The notes: generated from the letters alone by a model not told the origin. Counted from the first letter of the stretch, positions 25,420-35,021 are shown. The stretch: 64,000 bases of DNA from an uncultured Niabella sp. (GCA_934486785.1 CAKSQK010000006.1:104282-168281), one strand, 5' to 3'. Program-made: numbers and translations.

Positions 25420-26655
25420 TTACAGTTCCAGCAAAGTTTTTAGCGGGTCTTTTTGTATCAGCAATTGCGCAGGGTTTTCAAGCAGCTCTTTCACTCTTAC
25501 CAAAAAACCAACTGATTCCCTGCCATCAATAATGCGATGGTCGTAGCTCAAAGCCACATACATCATAGGCCTTATCACTACCTGCCCGTTAAGTGCAATA
25601 GGCCGTTCTTCAATTTTATGCATGCCTAAGATAGCGCTCTGCGGTATGTTGATGATCGGCGTGCTAAGCAGCGAGCCAAAAACGCCTCCGTTGGTAATAG
25701 TAAAAGTACCGCCGGTCAGTTCATCCATCGTTAGTTTACTGTCTCGCGCTTTGGTGGCAAGCTCTATTACTTTTCTTTCAATATCTGCCATGCTCAGGCT
25801 TTCTACGTTGCGTATTACCGGTACGGTAAGTCCGCGTGGAGTACTTACTGCAATGCTTATGTCGGCATAATCATGGTAAATGATCTCGTCTTCATCAAGA
25901 TAAGCATTTACTGATGGCCATTCAGTTAAGGCAATAGCGCAGGCCTTGGCAAAAAAGCTCATAAAGCCCAGGCCCACTCCATGCACTTGTTTAAACTTGT
26001 CTTTAAATTTTGTTCTGGTATCTATAATGGCCTGCATATCCACTTCGTTAAAAGTGGTAAGCATGGCTGTTGTGTTTTTAGCTTCTACCAGCCTGCGGCT
26101 GATGGTTTTGCGCAGGTTGGTCATCTTTTCGCTGCGCTCATTGCGGCTGTTAAGCGCTGCGCCCTCAAAAGCTACTTTACCCGGGTTGGCCAGCGCGGCC
26201 AGCACATCTTCTTTTAATATTTTACCGGATGCGCCTGAGGCTTTTACTTCCTTAGGGTCAACGCCTTTATCGGCAATAATGGCCGACGCCACCGGTGTGG
26301 CCTTCACATCAGCTTTTGCCGGTTCTGCTTCAGGTTTTTTAGTTGCGGGTATGGCAGGAGTTTCTTTTGCTGCTGCTTCCTTTTCAGGGGCTGGTTCGTC
26401 GCTGCCTGCAGGCTTTTCGGCCGTTTCGTCAATTGTGGCAATTACATCGCCAATGCTCAGGCTGTCGCCTTCTTTTGCGGTGGTAGCAAGCAGGCCGGCC
26501 TTTTCTGCGTTCACTTCAAAAGTGGCTTTTTCACTTTCCAGCTCAGCAATCACTTCATCACGCTCAACATAATCACCGGTTTTTTTTACCCATTTCAAAA
26601 GGGTTACTTCGTTGATGGACTCACCTATACTAGGTACTTTAATGTCAATGGCCAT
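25420..26655 (-). CDS. odhB: 2-oxoglutarate dehydrogenase complex dihydrolipoyllysine succinyltransferase (E2)
   Basis: E2 core of the 2-oxoglutarate dehydrogenase complex of the citric acid cycle, 411 residues. The lipoyl domain (1-75) has Lys43 in [10 protein letters not shown] as lipoylation site. A Pro/Ala/Glu linker follows, then the E3-binding domain (about 125-160, [20 protein letters not shown]), then the acyltransferase core with [20 protein letters not shown] and the catalytic [11 protein letters not shown]. No E1 (sucA) gene is adjacent in the window; upstream is the divergent sensor kinase. Confidence 0.94.
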   Translation of the reverse strand: MAIDIKVPSIGESINEVTLLKWVKKTGDYVERDEVIAELESEKATFEVNAEKAGLLATTAKEGDSLSIGDVIATIDETAEKPAGSDEPAPEKEAAAKETPAIPATKKPEAEPAKADVKATPVASAIIADKGVDPKEVKASGASGKILKEDVLAALANPGKVAFEGAALNSRNERSEKMTNLRKTISRRLVEAKNTTAMLTTFNEVDMQAIIDTRTKFKDKFKQVHGVGLGFMSFFAKACAIALTEWPSVNAYLDEDEIIYHDYADISIAVSTPRGLTVPVIRNVESLSMADIERKVIELATKARDSKLTMDELTGGTFTITNGGVFGSLLSTPIINIPQSAILGMHKIEERPIALNGQVVIRPMMYVALSYDHRIIDGRESVGFLVRVKELLENPAQLLIQKDPLKTLLEL

Positions 26656-26753
26656 TAGTTAAATTTGCTTTGTGATGGGGCAAATTACGTGAAAAAATAT
26701 GAAAAACACTGTCTTTTTGCCCGCCTCTGTCATTTGTTGATTTGCAATAGCGG

Positions 26754-27575
26754 GTGGTGTATACAAACTTATTCATACCGTATCTTTTTACAGGTGCGCT
26801 CCAGCGGCTTTTTTGCCCGGAGCTTTCTTTTTTGCTGCATACTTTTCAGCCGGCTGCTGTTCCGCTTAGATCATTACTGGCCAATATCTGGGTAATTGTT
26901 TTACTTACCTTATTGCTTTCTTTCATCATTTATGTGTTTTATAAAAGGCGTGTAAAAAAGATGAAAGATTTTTTTTTGGCGAGAAGCAAAATCTCTAAAA
27001 ATCTTCATGATGAAATAGGCGCCACACTCAGCAGCATTAATATTTACAGCGAAATTGCTTTTCAAAAAATAAATGCAAACTCAGAGGCCAGGCCGCTGCT
27101 GGAGCGTATACACCAGAGTTCGCAGCAGGCAATGGAAAACATTAGCGATATGGTTTGGTTTGTTGACCCGCGTAACAACAAGCCTGAAAACCTGGTTGCA
27201 AAAATGCAGGATTTTGCCATCCCCTTACTGGCAGGCAATAATATACACGTGGCTTTTGCTATTGATGAGCAGGTCTTCAGCCATACGATCGGGATGCAAA
27301 ACCTGCAAAGCGCCTACCAGGTTTTTAAGGAAGCCATTTATAATATTTTGCATCATTCGAAAGCCAAAACGGCTACGGTAAAAATGGCAAAGGCCGGTAA
27401 ATGCATCTTATTAAAAATTGAGGACGACGGCATTGGATTTTCAACGGCAGCGGCTAAAAAAGGCAATGGCCTGAAGAATATGCTTCACAAAGCAGAAGCA
27501 GCCAACAGTGTTTTAAATATTCATGCCGCAAAAGGCAAAGGCTGCAGGGTTGAGCTATTGTTTCCTATCACGTAA
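26754..27575 (+). CDS. sensor histidine kinase without a sensor domain
   Basis: A 273-residue kinase of the HisKA_3 (NarL-partner) class. One membrane helix (about 43-63) and a short coiled linker precede ISKNLHDEIGATLSSINIY, with His85 as phosphorylation site. The ATPase part has FKEAIYNILHHSKAK (N box), IEDDGIGFS (G1) and GNGLKNMLHKA (G2). The usual periplasmic propeller/Y_Y_Y sensor region of Bacteroidota relatives is absent; only about 40 residues precede the helix and only about 100 bases separate the gene from odhB. The GTG start at 26754 is the most upstream usable one and is uncertain. The cognate regulator follows 47 bases later. Confidence 0.82.
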   Translation: MVYTNLFIPYLFTGALQRLFCPELSFLLHTFQPAAVPLRSLLANIWVIVLLTLLLSFIIYVFYKRRVKKMKDFFLARSKISKNLHDEIGATLSSINIYSEIAFQKINANSEARPLLERIHQSSQQAMENISDMVWFVDPRNNKPENLVAKMQDFAIPLLAGNNIHVAFAIDEQVFSHTIGMQNLQSAYQVFKEAIYNILHHSKAKTATVKMAKAGKCILLKIEDDGIGFSTAAAKKGNGLKNMLHKAEAANSVLNIHAAKGKGCRVELLFPIT

Positions 27576-27607
27576 ATTAGGGATGATGATCTTCTGCGCT
27601 GTTCTGT

Positions 27608-27615
27608 TAACTTTG
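27608..27615 (+). promoter_or_regulatory. -7 box TAACTTTG just before the response regulator
   Basis: Perfect TAnnTTTG match whose last base is seven bases before the ATG at 27623. If used, the transcript would begin at or within a base or two of the start codon, giving a leaderless or nearly leaderless mRNA for the regulator alone. Confidence 0.35.
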
Positions 27616-27622
27616 AGTAACG

Positions 27623-28270
27623 ATGAGTACCATACCTATACGGATAGCTGTTTTTGACGATAATGCTTACAGAAGAGAAAGCCTGAGCTTGCTGATCAAC
27701 TCATCTCCCAGAATGACCTGCACGGGTGTTTTTTTTGATTGCAGCAATGTAATTGCTGATGTAAGAAGGTCTGACCCGCATATTGTGCTTATGGATATTG
27801 ACATGCCCAATGTAAACGGTATTGAAGGTGTAAAGCTAATCAAATTGAATTTTCCCAATGTGCAGGTGCTGATGCAAACGGTGTTTGAAGATGATGATAA
27901 AATTTTTGCATCAATTTGCGCGGGAGCGTCAGGATATATTTTAAAAAAATCCACGCCCGCGCAATTATTGCAGGCTATAGAAGATGTGCATAACGGAGAT
28001 GCTGCCATGACCGCTTCAATTGCAAGAAAAGTGCTGACTGCGTTTCAAAAAAATGTGTTTATTGAAAACAACCAGCAAATAGGCCTTACCCCGCGCGAAA
28101 GAGAAGTGCTGGGCTACCTGGTAAAGGGGTTTAGCCATAAAATGGCAGCCAGTGCTTGCGGTTTAAGCATTCATACCATTAACACACATATAAAAAAAAT
28201 TTACGAAAAGCTACAGGTGCATTCGGTAGCGGAAGCCGTGGTAAAAGCGTTGAACCAAAAACTGATTTAA
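27623..28270 (+). CDS. LuxR/NarL family response regulator
   Basis: A 215-residue DNA-binding response regulator. The receiver domain (1-125) has the acidic pair at FDDN (11-13), the phospho-acceptor Asp58 in HIVLMDIDMPNVNG and the Lys in SGYILKKSTP. The C-terminal LuxR helix-turn-helix (about 150-210) has GLTPREREVLGYLVKGFSHK and SIHTINTHIKKIYEKL. It should be phosphorylated by the histidine kinase encoded directly upstream. Targets are unknown. Confidence 0.93.
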   Translation: MSTIPIRIAVFDDNAYRRESLSLLINSSPRMTCTGVFFDCSNVIADVRRSDPHIVLMDIDMPNVNGIEGVKLIKLNFPNVQVLMQTVFEDDDKIFASICAGASGYILKKSTPAQLLQAIEDVHNGDAAMTASIARKVLTAFQKNVFIENNQQIGLTPREREVLGYLVKGFSHKMAASACGLSIHTINTHIKKIYEKLQVHSVAEAVVKALNQKLI

Positions 28271-28376
28271 TCGGAAGATCTCATGTTTAGTTTTGAATAT
28301 AAGCGGGCGGGATGTCTATCCTGCCCAATTTTATGAGTGCACGGCCGGTGTTACTTTTAAAAAAATTCCTGAAAAG

Positions 28377-29777
28377 CTAATTAAAAAATATATACGCCAG
28401 CGCTATGGCAGTAATAACCCCTGCAAGGTCAGCTAACAGCATAGCCCCCACCGAGTACCGCGTGTTTTTAATATTCACGGCGCCAAAATAAACCGCCACG
28501 ATATAAAAAGTAGTATCGGCAGCGCCTCTGAAAACAGAAGCAAGATTGCTAACAAAAGAATCAGGCCCATGCGTTTTCAACGTGTCAATCATCATGGCGC
28601 GGGCGCCGCTGCCACTAAAAGGTTTTAACAAAGCTGTTGGCAATGCGTCCACAATACGCGTATCGCCACCCAGTACCGCAAATACGGCTTTTATGCCACT
28701 CAGTACAAAGTCAAACGCGCCGCTGTTGCGCAGCAGGCTGATGGCTACCAAAAGCCCCACCAGGTAAGGAATGATTTTTATGGCAGTGGTAAAACCTTCT
28801 TTGGCGCCGTCAATAAAATCATCAAAAATGGCCGTCTTTTTATAAATGGCGCCCAGTATGATGAGTATAAAAATGAGGAGGATGAGGCCATTGCTAAGGC
28901 TGCTGCTAAAAAGTGTTACGCCCTTTGCATCCAGTGTTCTTACGTAAAGAATCAGCGTTGTAAACAATGCCGTAATGCCGAGCACCCATGCCAGTATTAC
29001 GGGTTGCAGCACTTTAATGCCCTGCTTGATCGAAACTATTACCAAAGCTGCAATAGTGGCTGCAAATGTGGCAATCATACAGGGAATGAAGATCTCGGTG
29101 GGGTATTGTGATTTCAGCGCTACCCGGTCTGCAATAATGGTGGTAGGTATCAGCGTAAGCCCCGATGCGTGAAGGCACATAAACATGACCTGCGCGTTGG
29201 TAGCTTTGTCTTTGCTGGGATTGAGCGTTTGCAGGCTTTCCATGGCTTTGATGCCAAAAGGCGTAGCGGCATTGTCCAGGCCCAGCAGGTTGGCCGAAAA
29301 GTTCATGACCATATGGCCCATGGCGGGGTGGTTTTTGGGCACTTCCGGAAAAATTTTTGAAAAGAAAGGCCCGATGATCTTTGATAAAAACCTGATGCCG
29401 CCGGCTTTTTCAGCAATATTCATAAAGCCTAAAAACAGGGCCATGATACCAATAAGGCTTAAGCAAAGGTTCACCGCGTCCTTAGTAGTTTCAAACACAC
29501 CGTTGGTTCCCTGCAACTTGTATACTTTAAAACCGGTATCGGTTTTAATTACCTGGTTGCCATCCCAGGTTGCTGTTTTCAATCCCGAAGCCAGTTGCGC
29601 GTGCACGGTTTGGGGGAGCGCAAGCGAATCTGTGTTTTGAACATAAGTGGTATCACCGCTCTTGCCGGTTACCATCTGGCTAAAGATTTCTCTGTCTCCG
29701 TCCTGGAACAGGAACCTTCCTAAAGCTACAGCCAGCGCTATAATGATAAAAGCTGACCAAATCCTGCTTAAAACCAT
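28377..29777 (-). CDS. fused SpmA/SpmB-type nucleoside-recognition (Gate) membrane protein
   Basis: A 466-residue polytopic protein with two Gate domains. The N-terminal half (LSLIGIMALFLGFMNIAEKAGG, MNFSANLLGLDNAATPFG) resembles spore maturation protein A; the C-terminal half (FIDGAKEGFTTAIKIIPYLV, LPTALLKPFSGSGARAMM) resembles SpmB. In Firmicutes these are separate proteins; in Bacteroidota a fused form is usual. Transported substrate is unknown. A soluble insert of about 75 residues lies between the first and second helices. It is divergent from ychF. Confidence 0.85.
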   Translation of the reverse strand: MVLSRIWSAFIIIALAVALGRFLFQDGDREIFSQMVTGKSGDTTYVQNTDSLALPQTVHAQLASGLKTATWDGNQVIKTDTGFKVYKLQGTNGVFETTKDAVNLCLSLIGIMALFLGFMNIAEKAGGIRFLSKIIGPFFSKIFPEVPKNHPAMGHMVMNFSANLLGLDNAATPFGIKAMESLQTLNPSKDKATNAQVMFMCLHASGLTLIPTTIIADRVALKSQYPTEIFIPCMIATFAATIAALVIVSIKQGIKVLQPVILAWVLGITALFTTLILYVRTLDAKGVTLFSSSLSNGLILLIFILIILGAIYKKTAIFDDFIDGAKEGFTTAIKIIPYLVGLLVAISLLRNSGAFDFVLSGIKAVFAVLGGDTRIVDALPTALLKPFSGSGARAMMIDTLKTHGPDSFVSNLASVFRGAADTTFYIVAVYFGAVNIKNTRYSVGAMLLADLAGVITAIALAYIFFN

Positions 29778-29862
29778 TTATTGTATGATGTTAAAATCTG
29801 AATAGTCAATGAAATAAGCCGGAAAGTTAGTGTTTTATTCTACATGTCCGGCCATAAAATCG

Positions 29863-29870
29863 TACCTTCG
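29863..29870 (+). promoter_or_regulatory. -7-like box TACCTTCG upstream of ychF
   Basis: TAnnTTTG-like box with one change (TTCG), 109 bases before the ychF ATG. If used, it gives an unusually long leader of about 100 bases that contains the inverted GGCAGTGGCCTGC-type sequence near 29890. Confidence 0.35.
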
Positions 29871-29979
29871 CAAACTTTTAGCACAGGCGGGCAGTGGCCT
29901 GCAATGTTTGAATTGTATGGATGCGGGCAGCCTCTATGCAGTCAAAACAGATTCTTAAAACCGCAAATTTTATATCAAT

Positions 29980-31077
29980 ATGGCTTTACAGGCTGGCATA
30001 GTAGGATTGCCAAACGTGGGTAAATCAACACTTTTTAACGCAGTAAGCAACAGCACCCGGGCGCAGGCAAGCAACTACCGTTTTTGTACCATAGAGCCCA
30101 ACACTGGCCTGGTAGATGTGCCTGATGAAAGGCTGGACAAGCTGGCCGAGCTGGTGGCGCCCGACAGGATCGTGCCTACGCAAATAGAAATTGTTGATAT
30201 TGCCGGGCTTGTAAAAGGCGCCAGCAAAGGCGAGGGGCTTGGCAATAAATTTCTGGCCAACATCCGCGAAGTGGATGCCATTATTCATGTGGTGCGCTGT
30301 TTTGAAGATGAGAATGTGCTGCGCGAAGAAGGCCCCATCAACCCCGTAACCGATAAAGAAATTATTGAAACCGAATTGCAGCTAAAGGACCTGGAGAGCG
30401 TGGAGAATAAAATTCAGCGTAAAGAAAAACAGGCAAAATCTGACCCTAAGGTTAAAACAGAGGTGGAAGTGCTGCAAAAATGCAAGGCCCATCTGGAGCA
30501 GGGAAAAAGCATACGATCGCTGGATCTGGCCAAAGAAGAGAAAGCCGCCATTGCCGACCTTTTCCTGCTTACGGATAAGCCCGTACTGTATGTGGCCAAT
30601 GTGGATGAGCCCTCCATGCATACCGGTAATAAATTTTCTGATGCACTGGCCGCCGTTGCAAAAGAAGAAGGGGCAGAGATCATCATCATGAATAACTCCA
30701 TTGAGGCGCAGATCAGTGAAATGGAAGATGCCGATGATAAAGCCATGTTTATGGAAGAATACCACATGGAAGAACCTGCGCTGAACCGCCTGATACGCGC
30801 TACTTATAAATTACTGGGTTTAAACACTTACTTTACTGCCGGTGTGCAGGAAGTAAGGGCTTGGACTTTTCATGATGGCTGGAAGGCGCCGCAGTGCGCC
30901 GGAGTGATTCATACCGATTTTGAAAAAGGCTTTATTAAAGCTGAAGTGATCAGTTACGATGATTACATTACCTACAAATCTGAAGCCGCCTGCCGCGAAG
31001 CGGGCAAGCTGCGCATTGAAGGAAAAGAATACGTGGTGAAGGATGGCGATGTGATGCACTTTCGTTTTAACGTATAG
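29980..31077 (+). CDS. ychF: redox-regulated ATPase YchF
   Basis: Universally conserved Obg-family P-loop ATPase (OLA1/YchF), 365 residues, associated with ribosomes and stress responses. The P loop is GLPNVGKST (residues 9-17), switch II is DIAGLVKGASKGEGLGNKF, and the C-terminal TGS domain holds TYFTAGVQEVRAWTF and FEKGFIKAEVISYDDY. The NKxD specificity motif of GTPases is replaced by NVDE, as expected for the ATP-preferring YchF branch. It ends three bases from the convergent sprT-like gene. Confidence 0.95.
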   Translation: MALQAGIVGLPNVGKSTLFNAVSNSTRAQASNYRFCTIEPNTGLVDVPDERLDKLAELVAPDRIVPTQIEIVDIAGLVKGASKGEGLGNKFLANIREVDAIIHVVRCFEDENVLREEGPINPVTDKEIIETELQLKDLESVENKIQRKEKQAKSDPKVKTEVEVLQKCKAHLEQGKSIRSLDLAKEEKAAIADLFLLTDKPVLYVANVDEPSMHTGNKFSDALAAVAKEEGAEIIIMNNSIEAQISEMEDADDKAMFMEEYHMEEPALNRLIRATYKLLGLNTYFTAGVQEVRAWTFHDGWKAPQCAGVIHTDFEKGFIKAEVISYDDYITYKSEAACREAGKLRIEGKEYVVKDGDVMHFRFNV

Positions 31078-31080
31078 CGT

Positions 31081-31707
31081 TCAGCTTTCTGAAATATTTT
31101 TTACCTCATATACGCCGCTGAACAAATATTTTTTACCTGTGGCAATTTCTACACATTCATAGCGGGTTCGCCGCCGCGGGCCTTTTATAAAGCGCCTGCC
31201 ATCGCTGATCTCAAAGGGTTTGCCTTCGGTAATCTGCTCTATCAGTACAAAGCCATTTTTTCTTTTGTTATAACGGTAAAGCACGCGTTGCAGCCCTGGC
31301 TCCGAACAGGTAGAGGCGCCTGGACTGTTCAGCGTCCTTTTTAATTCCTGTTCAATATCATCAGGGAAAACTTTTTTTTCAATAAACTGTGCCAGTATTT
31401 GCCCGTACACGGCTTTCCATTCTTTTCCGTGCGCCTGAACCCTGCGCCCGTAATGTTCAAATGTAAGCAGGTGTGCCAGCTCGTGCAGTAGTGTAATTAA
31501 AAAAGCATAGGAGTTCAGGTCGCCGTTCACACTGATCCTGTGGTTGGCCGTGTTGATCTTATGGCGGTAATCTCCTAAAACTGATTCCCGGCTTCTGGCA
31601 ATGGTAAGGTGTACTTTGTAGCGGTTTAAATAATCTGCTACCGGCTCAAAAGTACCGTCAGGCAGGTAATGCGCCAGTTGCATCAGGGGCACTTCTTTCT
31701 TAGGCAT
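31081..31707 (-). CDS. SprT-like zinc metallopeptidase domain protein
   Basis: A 208-residue SprT-family protein. HELAH at residues 75-79 (ITLLHELAHLLTFEHYG) is the zinc-binding site, with the third ligand expected around HGKEWK. The C-terminal part carries a basic GPRRRTRYECVEIATGKKY segment that may bind nucleic acid. In eukaryotes the related Spartan cleaves DNA-protein crosslinks; the bacterial role is not established. Its start overlaps the upstream membrane protein gene by eight bases. Confidence 0.87.
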   Translation of the reverse strand: MPKKEVPLMQLAHYLPDGTFEPVADYLNRYKVHLTIARSRESVLGDYRHKINTANHRISVNGDLNSYAFLITLLHELAHLLTFEHYGRRVQAHGKEWKAVYGQILAQFIEKKVFPDDIEQELKRTLNSPGASTCSEPGLQRVLYRYNKRKNGFVLIEQITEGKPFEISDGRRFIKGPRRRTRYECVEIATGKKYLFSGVYEVKNISES

Positions 31708-32107
31708 TCTTTTTCTCCTTCAGCATCTTTCGCAGGGCAGATACCTCAATCATCGAATAAATGGCATAAAGGCCCATGAAAACAAATACAGATTCTCTGG
31801 TCACTTTTCCCTGCATGGAATAAATATAAAAAAAAGCGGCAGCCGCCACGCCGGCCAGCCTAATCAAAAAACCTCCATAATAACTTCTTACAAAAGCATG
31901 CGGATTGGGATCATTGATAGCTGTTGCAGAGCGCCTGAGTGTAAACAGGCTTAATAAAAAAAGGATCAGGTTGCCACCCAGCAATACGTTCGAATCTACT
32001 TTTTTCATTTCAAGTTCATTTTGCAGTAAAAAGCCCAGCGCTGTAATAATTATAAAAACAATGATCATTGCGGTAACAGGCTTTTGCAGGGCGTTATTTT
32101 TTGCCAT
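31700..32107 (-). CDS. small four-helix membrane protein, ATP synthase subunit I-like position
   Basis: A 135-residue protein with four hydrophobic helices (about 12-28, 42-56, 80-96 and 107-123). I recognise no strong motif. It overlaps the 3' end of atpZ by 14 bases, and in Bacteroidota a protein of this size and topology normally sits between atpZ and atpB in the ATP synthase operon. That position, more than its sequence, suggests an AtpI-like role in assembling the c-ring. Here atpB does not follow; the sprT-like gene does. Confidence 0.65.
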   Translation of the reverse strand: MAKNNALQKPVTAMIIVFIIITALGFLLQNELEMKKVDSNVLLGGNLILFLLSLFTLRRSATAINDPNPHAFVRSYYGGFLIRLAGVAAAAFFYIYSMQGKVTRESVFVFMGLYAIYSMIEVSALRKMLKEKKNA

Positions 32108-32315
32108 TGTGCTTCTTTTTGGTCGTATCTTTTATCAGTTTATAAAATGTTGCGCTTAAAACCAGCAAAGGTAATGTTATGGTAAATAATGGTGATGTAT
32201 TTAGTTTTTCGTCCAGCCAGATACCGCCAAAAACCGCTGCGCCGGTCATAACCATTAGTTGAAAAGCATACGCGCTGTATTTCAGCCATGAATTAAATTG
32301 GTTCAGTCCCTTCAT
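32094..32315 (-). CDS. AtpZ/AtpI family protein
   Basis: A 73-residue protein with two membrane helices. WLKYSAYAFQLMVMTGAAVFGGIWLD (recognised by YSAxAFQM...GxxGGxxLD) matches the AtpZ/AtpI family that accompanies F-type ATP synthases and helps Mg2+ uptake or c-ring assembly. The charged tail DTTKKKHNGKK is cytoplasmic. It is the first gene of a three-gene minus-strand unit (atpZ, membrane protein, sprT-like). Confidence 0.83.
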   Translation of the reverse strand: MKGLNQFNSWLKYSAYAFQLMVMTGAAVFGGIWLDEKLNTSPLFTITLPLLVLSATFYKLIKDTTKKKHNGKK

Positions 32316-32481
32316 CGTTAAAAAAATTGCAGGTTGCGCATAAAGCTAATCAATTGTTTCGGTAACAAAAGTTTTACGCAGCACACTGCGCGGCTGTTTT
32401 TTAAATTTAACAGGAAAGACCTATTTTTATTTGTGGAATTTTGTTTTTTCGCACTCTGGAAATGTAATCTAAAATATAATA

Positions 32482-34932
32482 ATGAGACGATCAGTACGAA
32501 TCTTCTGGCGAATATTTTTTATCGGGTTTGCATCTATAATACTTATTCTGTTGATGGCCAATTTTGGGGTTTTTGGCAAAATGCCTTCCATCGAAGAGCT
32601 TGAAAATCCCACCATTATGCAATCTTCGGAGGTGTATGCCTCAGATGGTACGCTGATGGGAAAATACTTTTTACCCACGGGAAACAGGACAGTGGTAAAG
32701 TACAAAGACATATCGCCCAACGTGGTGGATGCCCTGATTGCCACGGAAGACAAACGTTTTTACGATCACTCCGGCATTGACATCAAAGGAACCATGAGGG
32801 CTGTGTCAACGCTTGGTAAGGCCGGCGGCGGAAGCACCATTACACAGCAGTTGGCGCTGGCTTTGTTTAACAAGCGCGCTACCGACCCGCTGCAACGCAT
32901 CATGCAAAAAATAAAAGAGTGGATCATTGCCGTGAAGCTGGAAAGAAATTTTACCAAAGAAGAAATTATCGCGCTTTACCTGAACGCCGTTTCCTATCCC
33001 GACAACTTATACGGCATTCGTAACGCTGCTAAAACTTTCTTTCAAAAAGAACCGGACCGGCTGACGGTGAGCGAGGCTGCGATACTGGTTGGGTCTATAA
33101 ATGGTCCGGGTATTTACAACCCGCGCCGCAATCCCAAAGCATCTATGGACAGGCGCAACCTTGTGCTTGACCGCATGGCTGAAGATGGCCGCATTTCCCA
33201 CGCCGAAGCCCAGGAGCTGAAAGCGCAGCCCATCAAGCTCAATTATAAAAAAATGGATGAAAATACCGGTTACGCTCCATACTTTAGAGAAGTGCTGCGC
33301 GACGAGGTGAAAGAAGCTTTGAAACAGATCAGCAAGCCCGACGGCTCATCGTACGACATTTATAAAGACGGGCTAAAGATTTACACAACCATCAATCCCG
33401 TAATGCAAATCTATGCCGAGGAAGCCGTAAGCGCACAGGTGCCCAGCCTGCAAAGAGCATTGGTAAGGCAAAGTTTTATCCGCAACGGCTCAGTATGGAA
33501 AGGCAGGGAAAATGTGCTGGAAAGAGCCATGAAAGAAAGCGATCGCTGGAAAACGCTGGCGGAAGACGGCCTTAGCGATAAAGAGATCCGCGCCAACTTT
33601 TTTGAAAAAACGCCCATGAAGGTTTTTGCCTGGGATCAGGATAGGGAAAAAGATACCGTGATGACGCCGTATGATTCGATCAAATACCACAGAACCATGG
33701 TCCAATCGGGTTTTATGGTAATGGATCCTGTAACAGGAGAAGTGAAAGCCTGGGTAGGCGGCATCTGGTTCAAAACCTTTAAATATGACCACGTAAACCT
33801 GCGAACCAAAAGGCAGGTAGGCTCTGTTATCAAGCCATTGTTATACGCTCAGGCTGTGGAAGAAAGGGGCTTTTCTCCTGAAACCGGCGTGGTAGATGCC
33901 CAGCAAAGTTTTGGCAGCGGCCAGTTGGTGCCTGCCACCAGCAAAACCTGTACAGGCAGAACCATGACGATGGCTTCTGCACTGGCCTGGTCAAGAAACT
34001 GTGCTACGGCTTATATAATGAAACAGGTGGGCCCTGCGCAGTTTTCAGAGTTTTTAAGTCGCATCAATATTCCCACTAAAGTTCCTGCTTATCCATCCAT
34101 TGCACTGGGCGCTTGTGAGCTATCATTGTTTGAAATGATGTGGGGCTATTCTATTTTTGGTGGCAGGGGTTTTTCTACACGGCCTTATTTTATCAGCCGC
34201 ATAGAAGACCGGAACGGCAATGTGATCAAGCGTTTTGATTTTAGTGTGAACCGTAAAGAAGCCATCAGCGAAGCTACAGCATATACCATGTCCCGCATGA
34301 TGCAGGGCGTAGTAGATAAAGGTACCGCAGGCGGGTTGAGAGCCAGGCTGGGTGCAGCAGAAATGGCTGGCAAAACCGGAACCACCAACGATAACTCAGA
34401 TGCCTGGTATATTGGCTTCACCCCACAGCTATTAGGCGGCGTTTGGGTAGGGTGCGATGACAGGTTCATTCGCAACGAAGGCTCAGGCGGGTTTGGTGGT
34501 ACGGCAGCAAGGCCCATTTGGGAATATTTCTTTAAGAAAGTATATGCCGATGAATCGCTGGGAATCAGAAAGGACGAAAAATTTATTGAGCCACCTACTA
34601 TGGCCAATGAAATTCTGAGTGCTGACCCATCGCTGTACGTTACTGAAAGTGATCCGGAACCCACAGCCGAAGGCGAAGATGTAGGCGTGGGTAGCGAAGA
34701 AGAGTATATGCTCAACCAGGATCAGTTCATTGGCTCGGAATCGAAACCACTGCCCAAAGAAGACAAGCCGGCACCGGCAAAAGATACGGTTAAAAAAGAA
34801 CCGGTAAAAGAAACCAAACCGGTAAATACAGATAATGAGCCCAAAGAAAGGAAAGGACTTTTAAATAAAATATTTAAACGTAAAGACAGAAATGCAGGAT
34901 CCGGTTCAGGGGATAGCAAACAGCAGCAATAG
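32482..34932 (+). CDS. class A penicillin-binding protein 1A (transglycosylase/transpeptidase)
   Basis: Bifunctional peptidoglycan synthase of 816 residues. A membrane anchor (8-28) is followed by the GT51 domain with catalytic Glu89 in ATEDKRFYDHSG and GGSTITQQLAL. The transpeptidase domain has the SxxK motif at 448-451 (SVIK), SRN at 504-506 and KTGT at 631-634. The C-terminal ~110 residues are an acidic then Lys/Pro/Glu-rich disordered tail ending in a Ser/Gly/Gln run. It makes and crosslinks glycan strands at the outer face of the inner membrane. Confidence 0.95.
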   Translation: MRRSVRIFWRIFFIGFASIILILLMANFGVFGKMPSIEELENPTIMQSSEVYASDGTLMGKYFLPTGNRTVVKYKDISPNVVDALIATEDKRFYDHSGIDIKGTMRAVSTLGKAGGGSTITQQLALALFNKRATDPLQRIMQKIKEWIIAVKLERNFTKEEIIALYLNAVSYPDNLYGIRNAAKTFFQKEPDRLTVSEAAILVGSINGPGIYNPRRNPKASMDRRNLVLDRMAEDGRISHAEAQELKAQPIKLNYKKMDENTGYAPYFREVLRDEVKEALKQISKPDGSSYDIYKDGLKIYTTINPVMQIYAEEAVSAQVPSLQRALVRQSFIRNGSVWKGRENVLERAMKESDRWKTLAEDGLSDKEIRANFFEKTPMKVFAWDQDREKDTVMTPYDSIKYHRTMVQSGFMVMDPVTGEVKAWVGGIWFKTFKYDHVNLRTKRQVGSVIKPLLYAQAVEERGFSPETGVVDAQQSFGSGQLVPATSKTCTGRTMTMASALAWSRNCATAYIMKQVGPAQFSEFLSRINIPTKVPAYPSIALGACELSLFEMMWGYSIFGGRGFSTRPYFISRIEDRNGNVIKRFDFSVNRKEAISEATAYTMSRMMQGVVDKGTAGGLRARLGAAEMAGKTGTTNDNSDAWYIGFTPQLLGGVWVGCDDRFIRNEGSGGFGGTAARPIWEYFFKKVYADESLGIRKDEKFIEPPTMANEILSADPSLYVTESDPEPTAEGEDVGVGSEEEYMLNQDQFIGSESKPLPKEDKPAPAKDTVKKEPVKETKPVNTDNEPKERKGLLNKIFKRKDRNAGSGSGDSKQQQ

Positions 34933-34948
34933 CATTGATTTTATAAGC

Positions 34949-34974
34949 AAAGGCGGACAAAAAATCCGCCTTTT
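34949..34974 (+). terminator. Rho-independent terminator after PBP1A
   Basis: Nine-base perfect stem AAAGGCGGA / TCCGCCTTT with loop CAAAAAA, 17 bases after the PBP1A stop. The stem runs into a short T tract. Its A-rich 5' side and T-rich 3' side mean it could also work in the reverse direction. Confidence 0.75.
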
Positions 34975-35013
34975 GTATGGGCGCAATATTCCTTTCCCAG
35001 ATATATTTTTCCC

Positions 35014-35021
35014 TAACTTTG
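35014..35021 (+). promoter_or_regulatory. -7 promoter box TAACTTTG of fabH
   Basis: Perfect TAnnTTTG match 19 bases before the fabH ATG. It follows the terminator of the PBP1A gene, so fabH starts a new transcript. Confidence 0.55.

Noticed and set aside
26665..26895. Frameshifted N-terminus of the sensor kinase
   Set aside because: The alternative frame is Cys/Phe-rich without sensor-domain features, and the main frame reads through the membrane helix normally.
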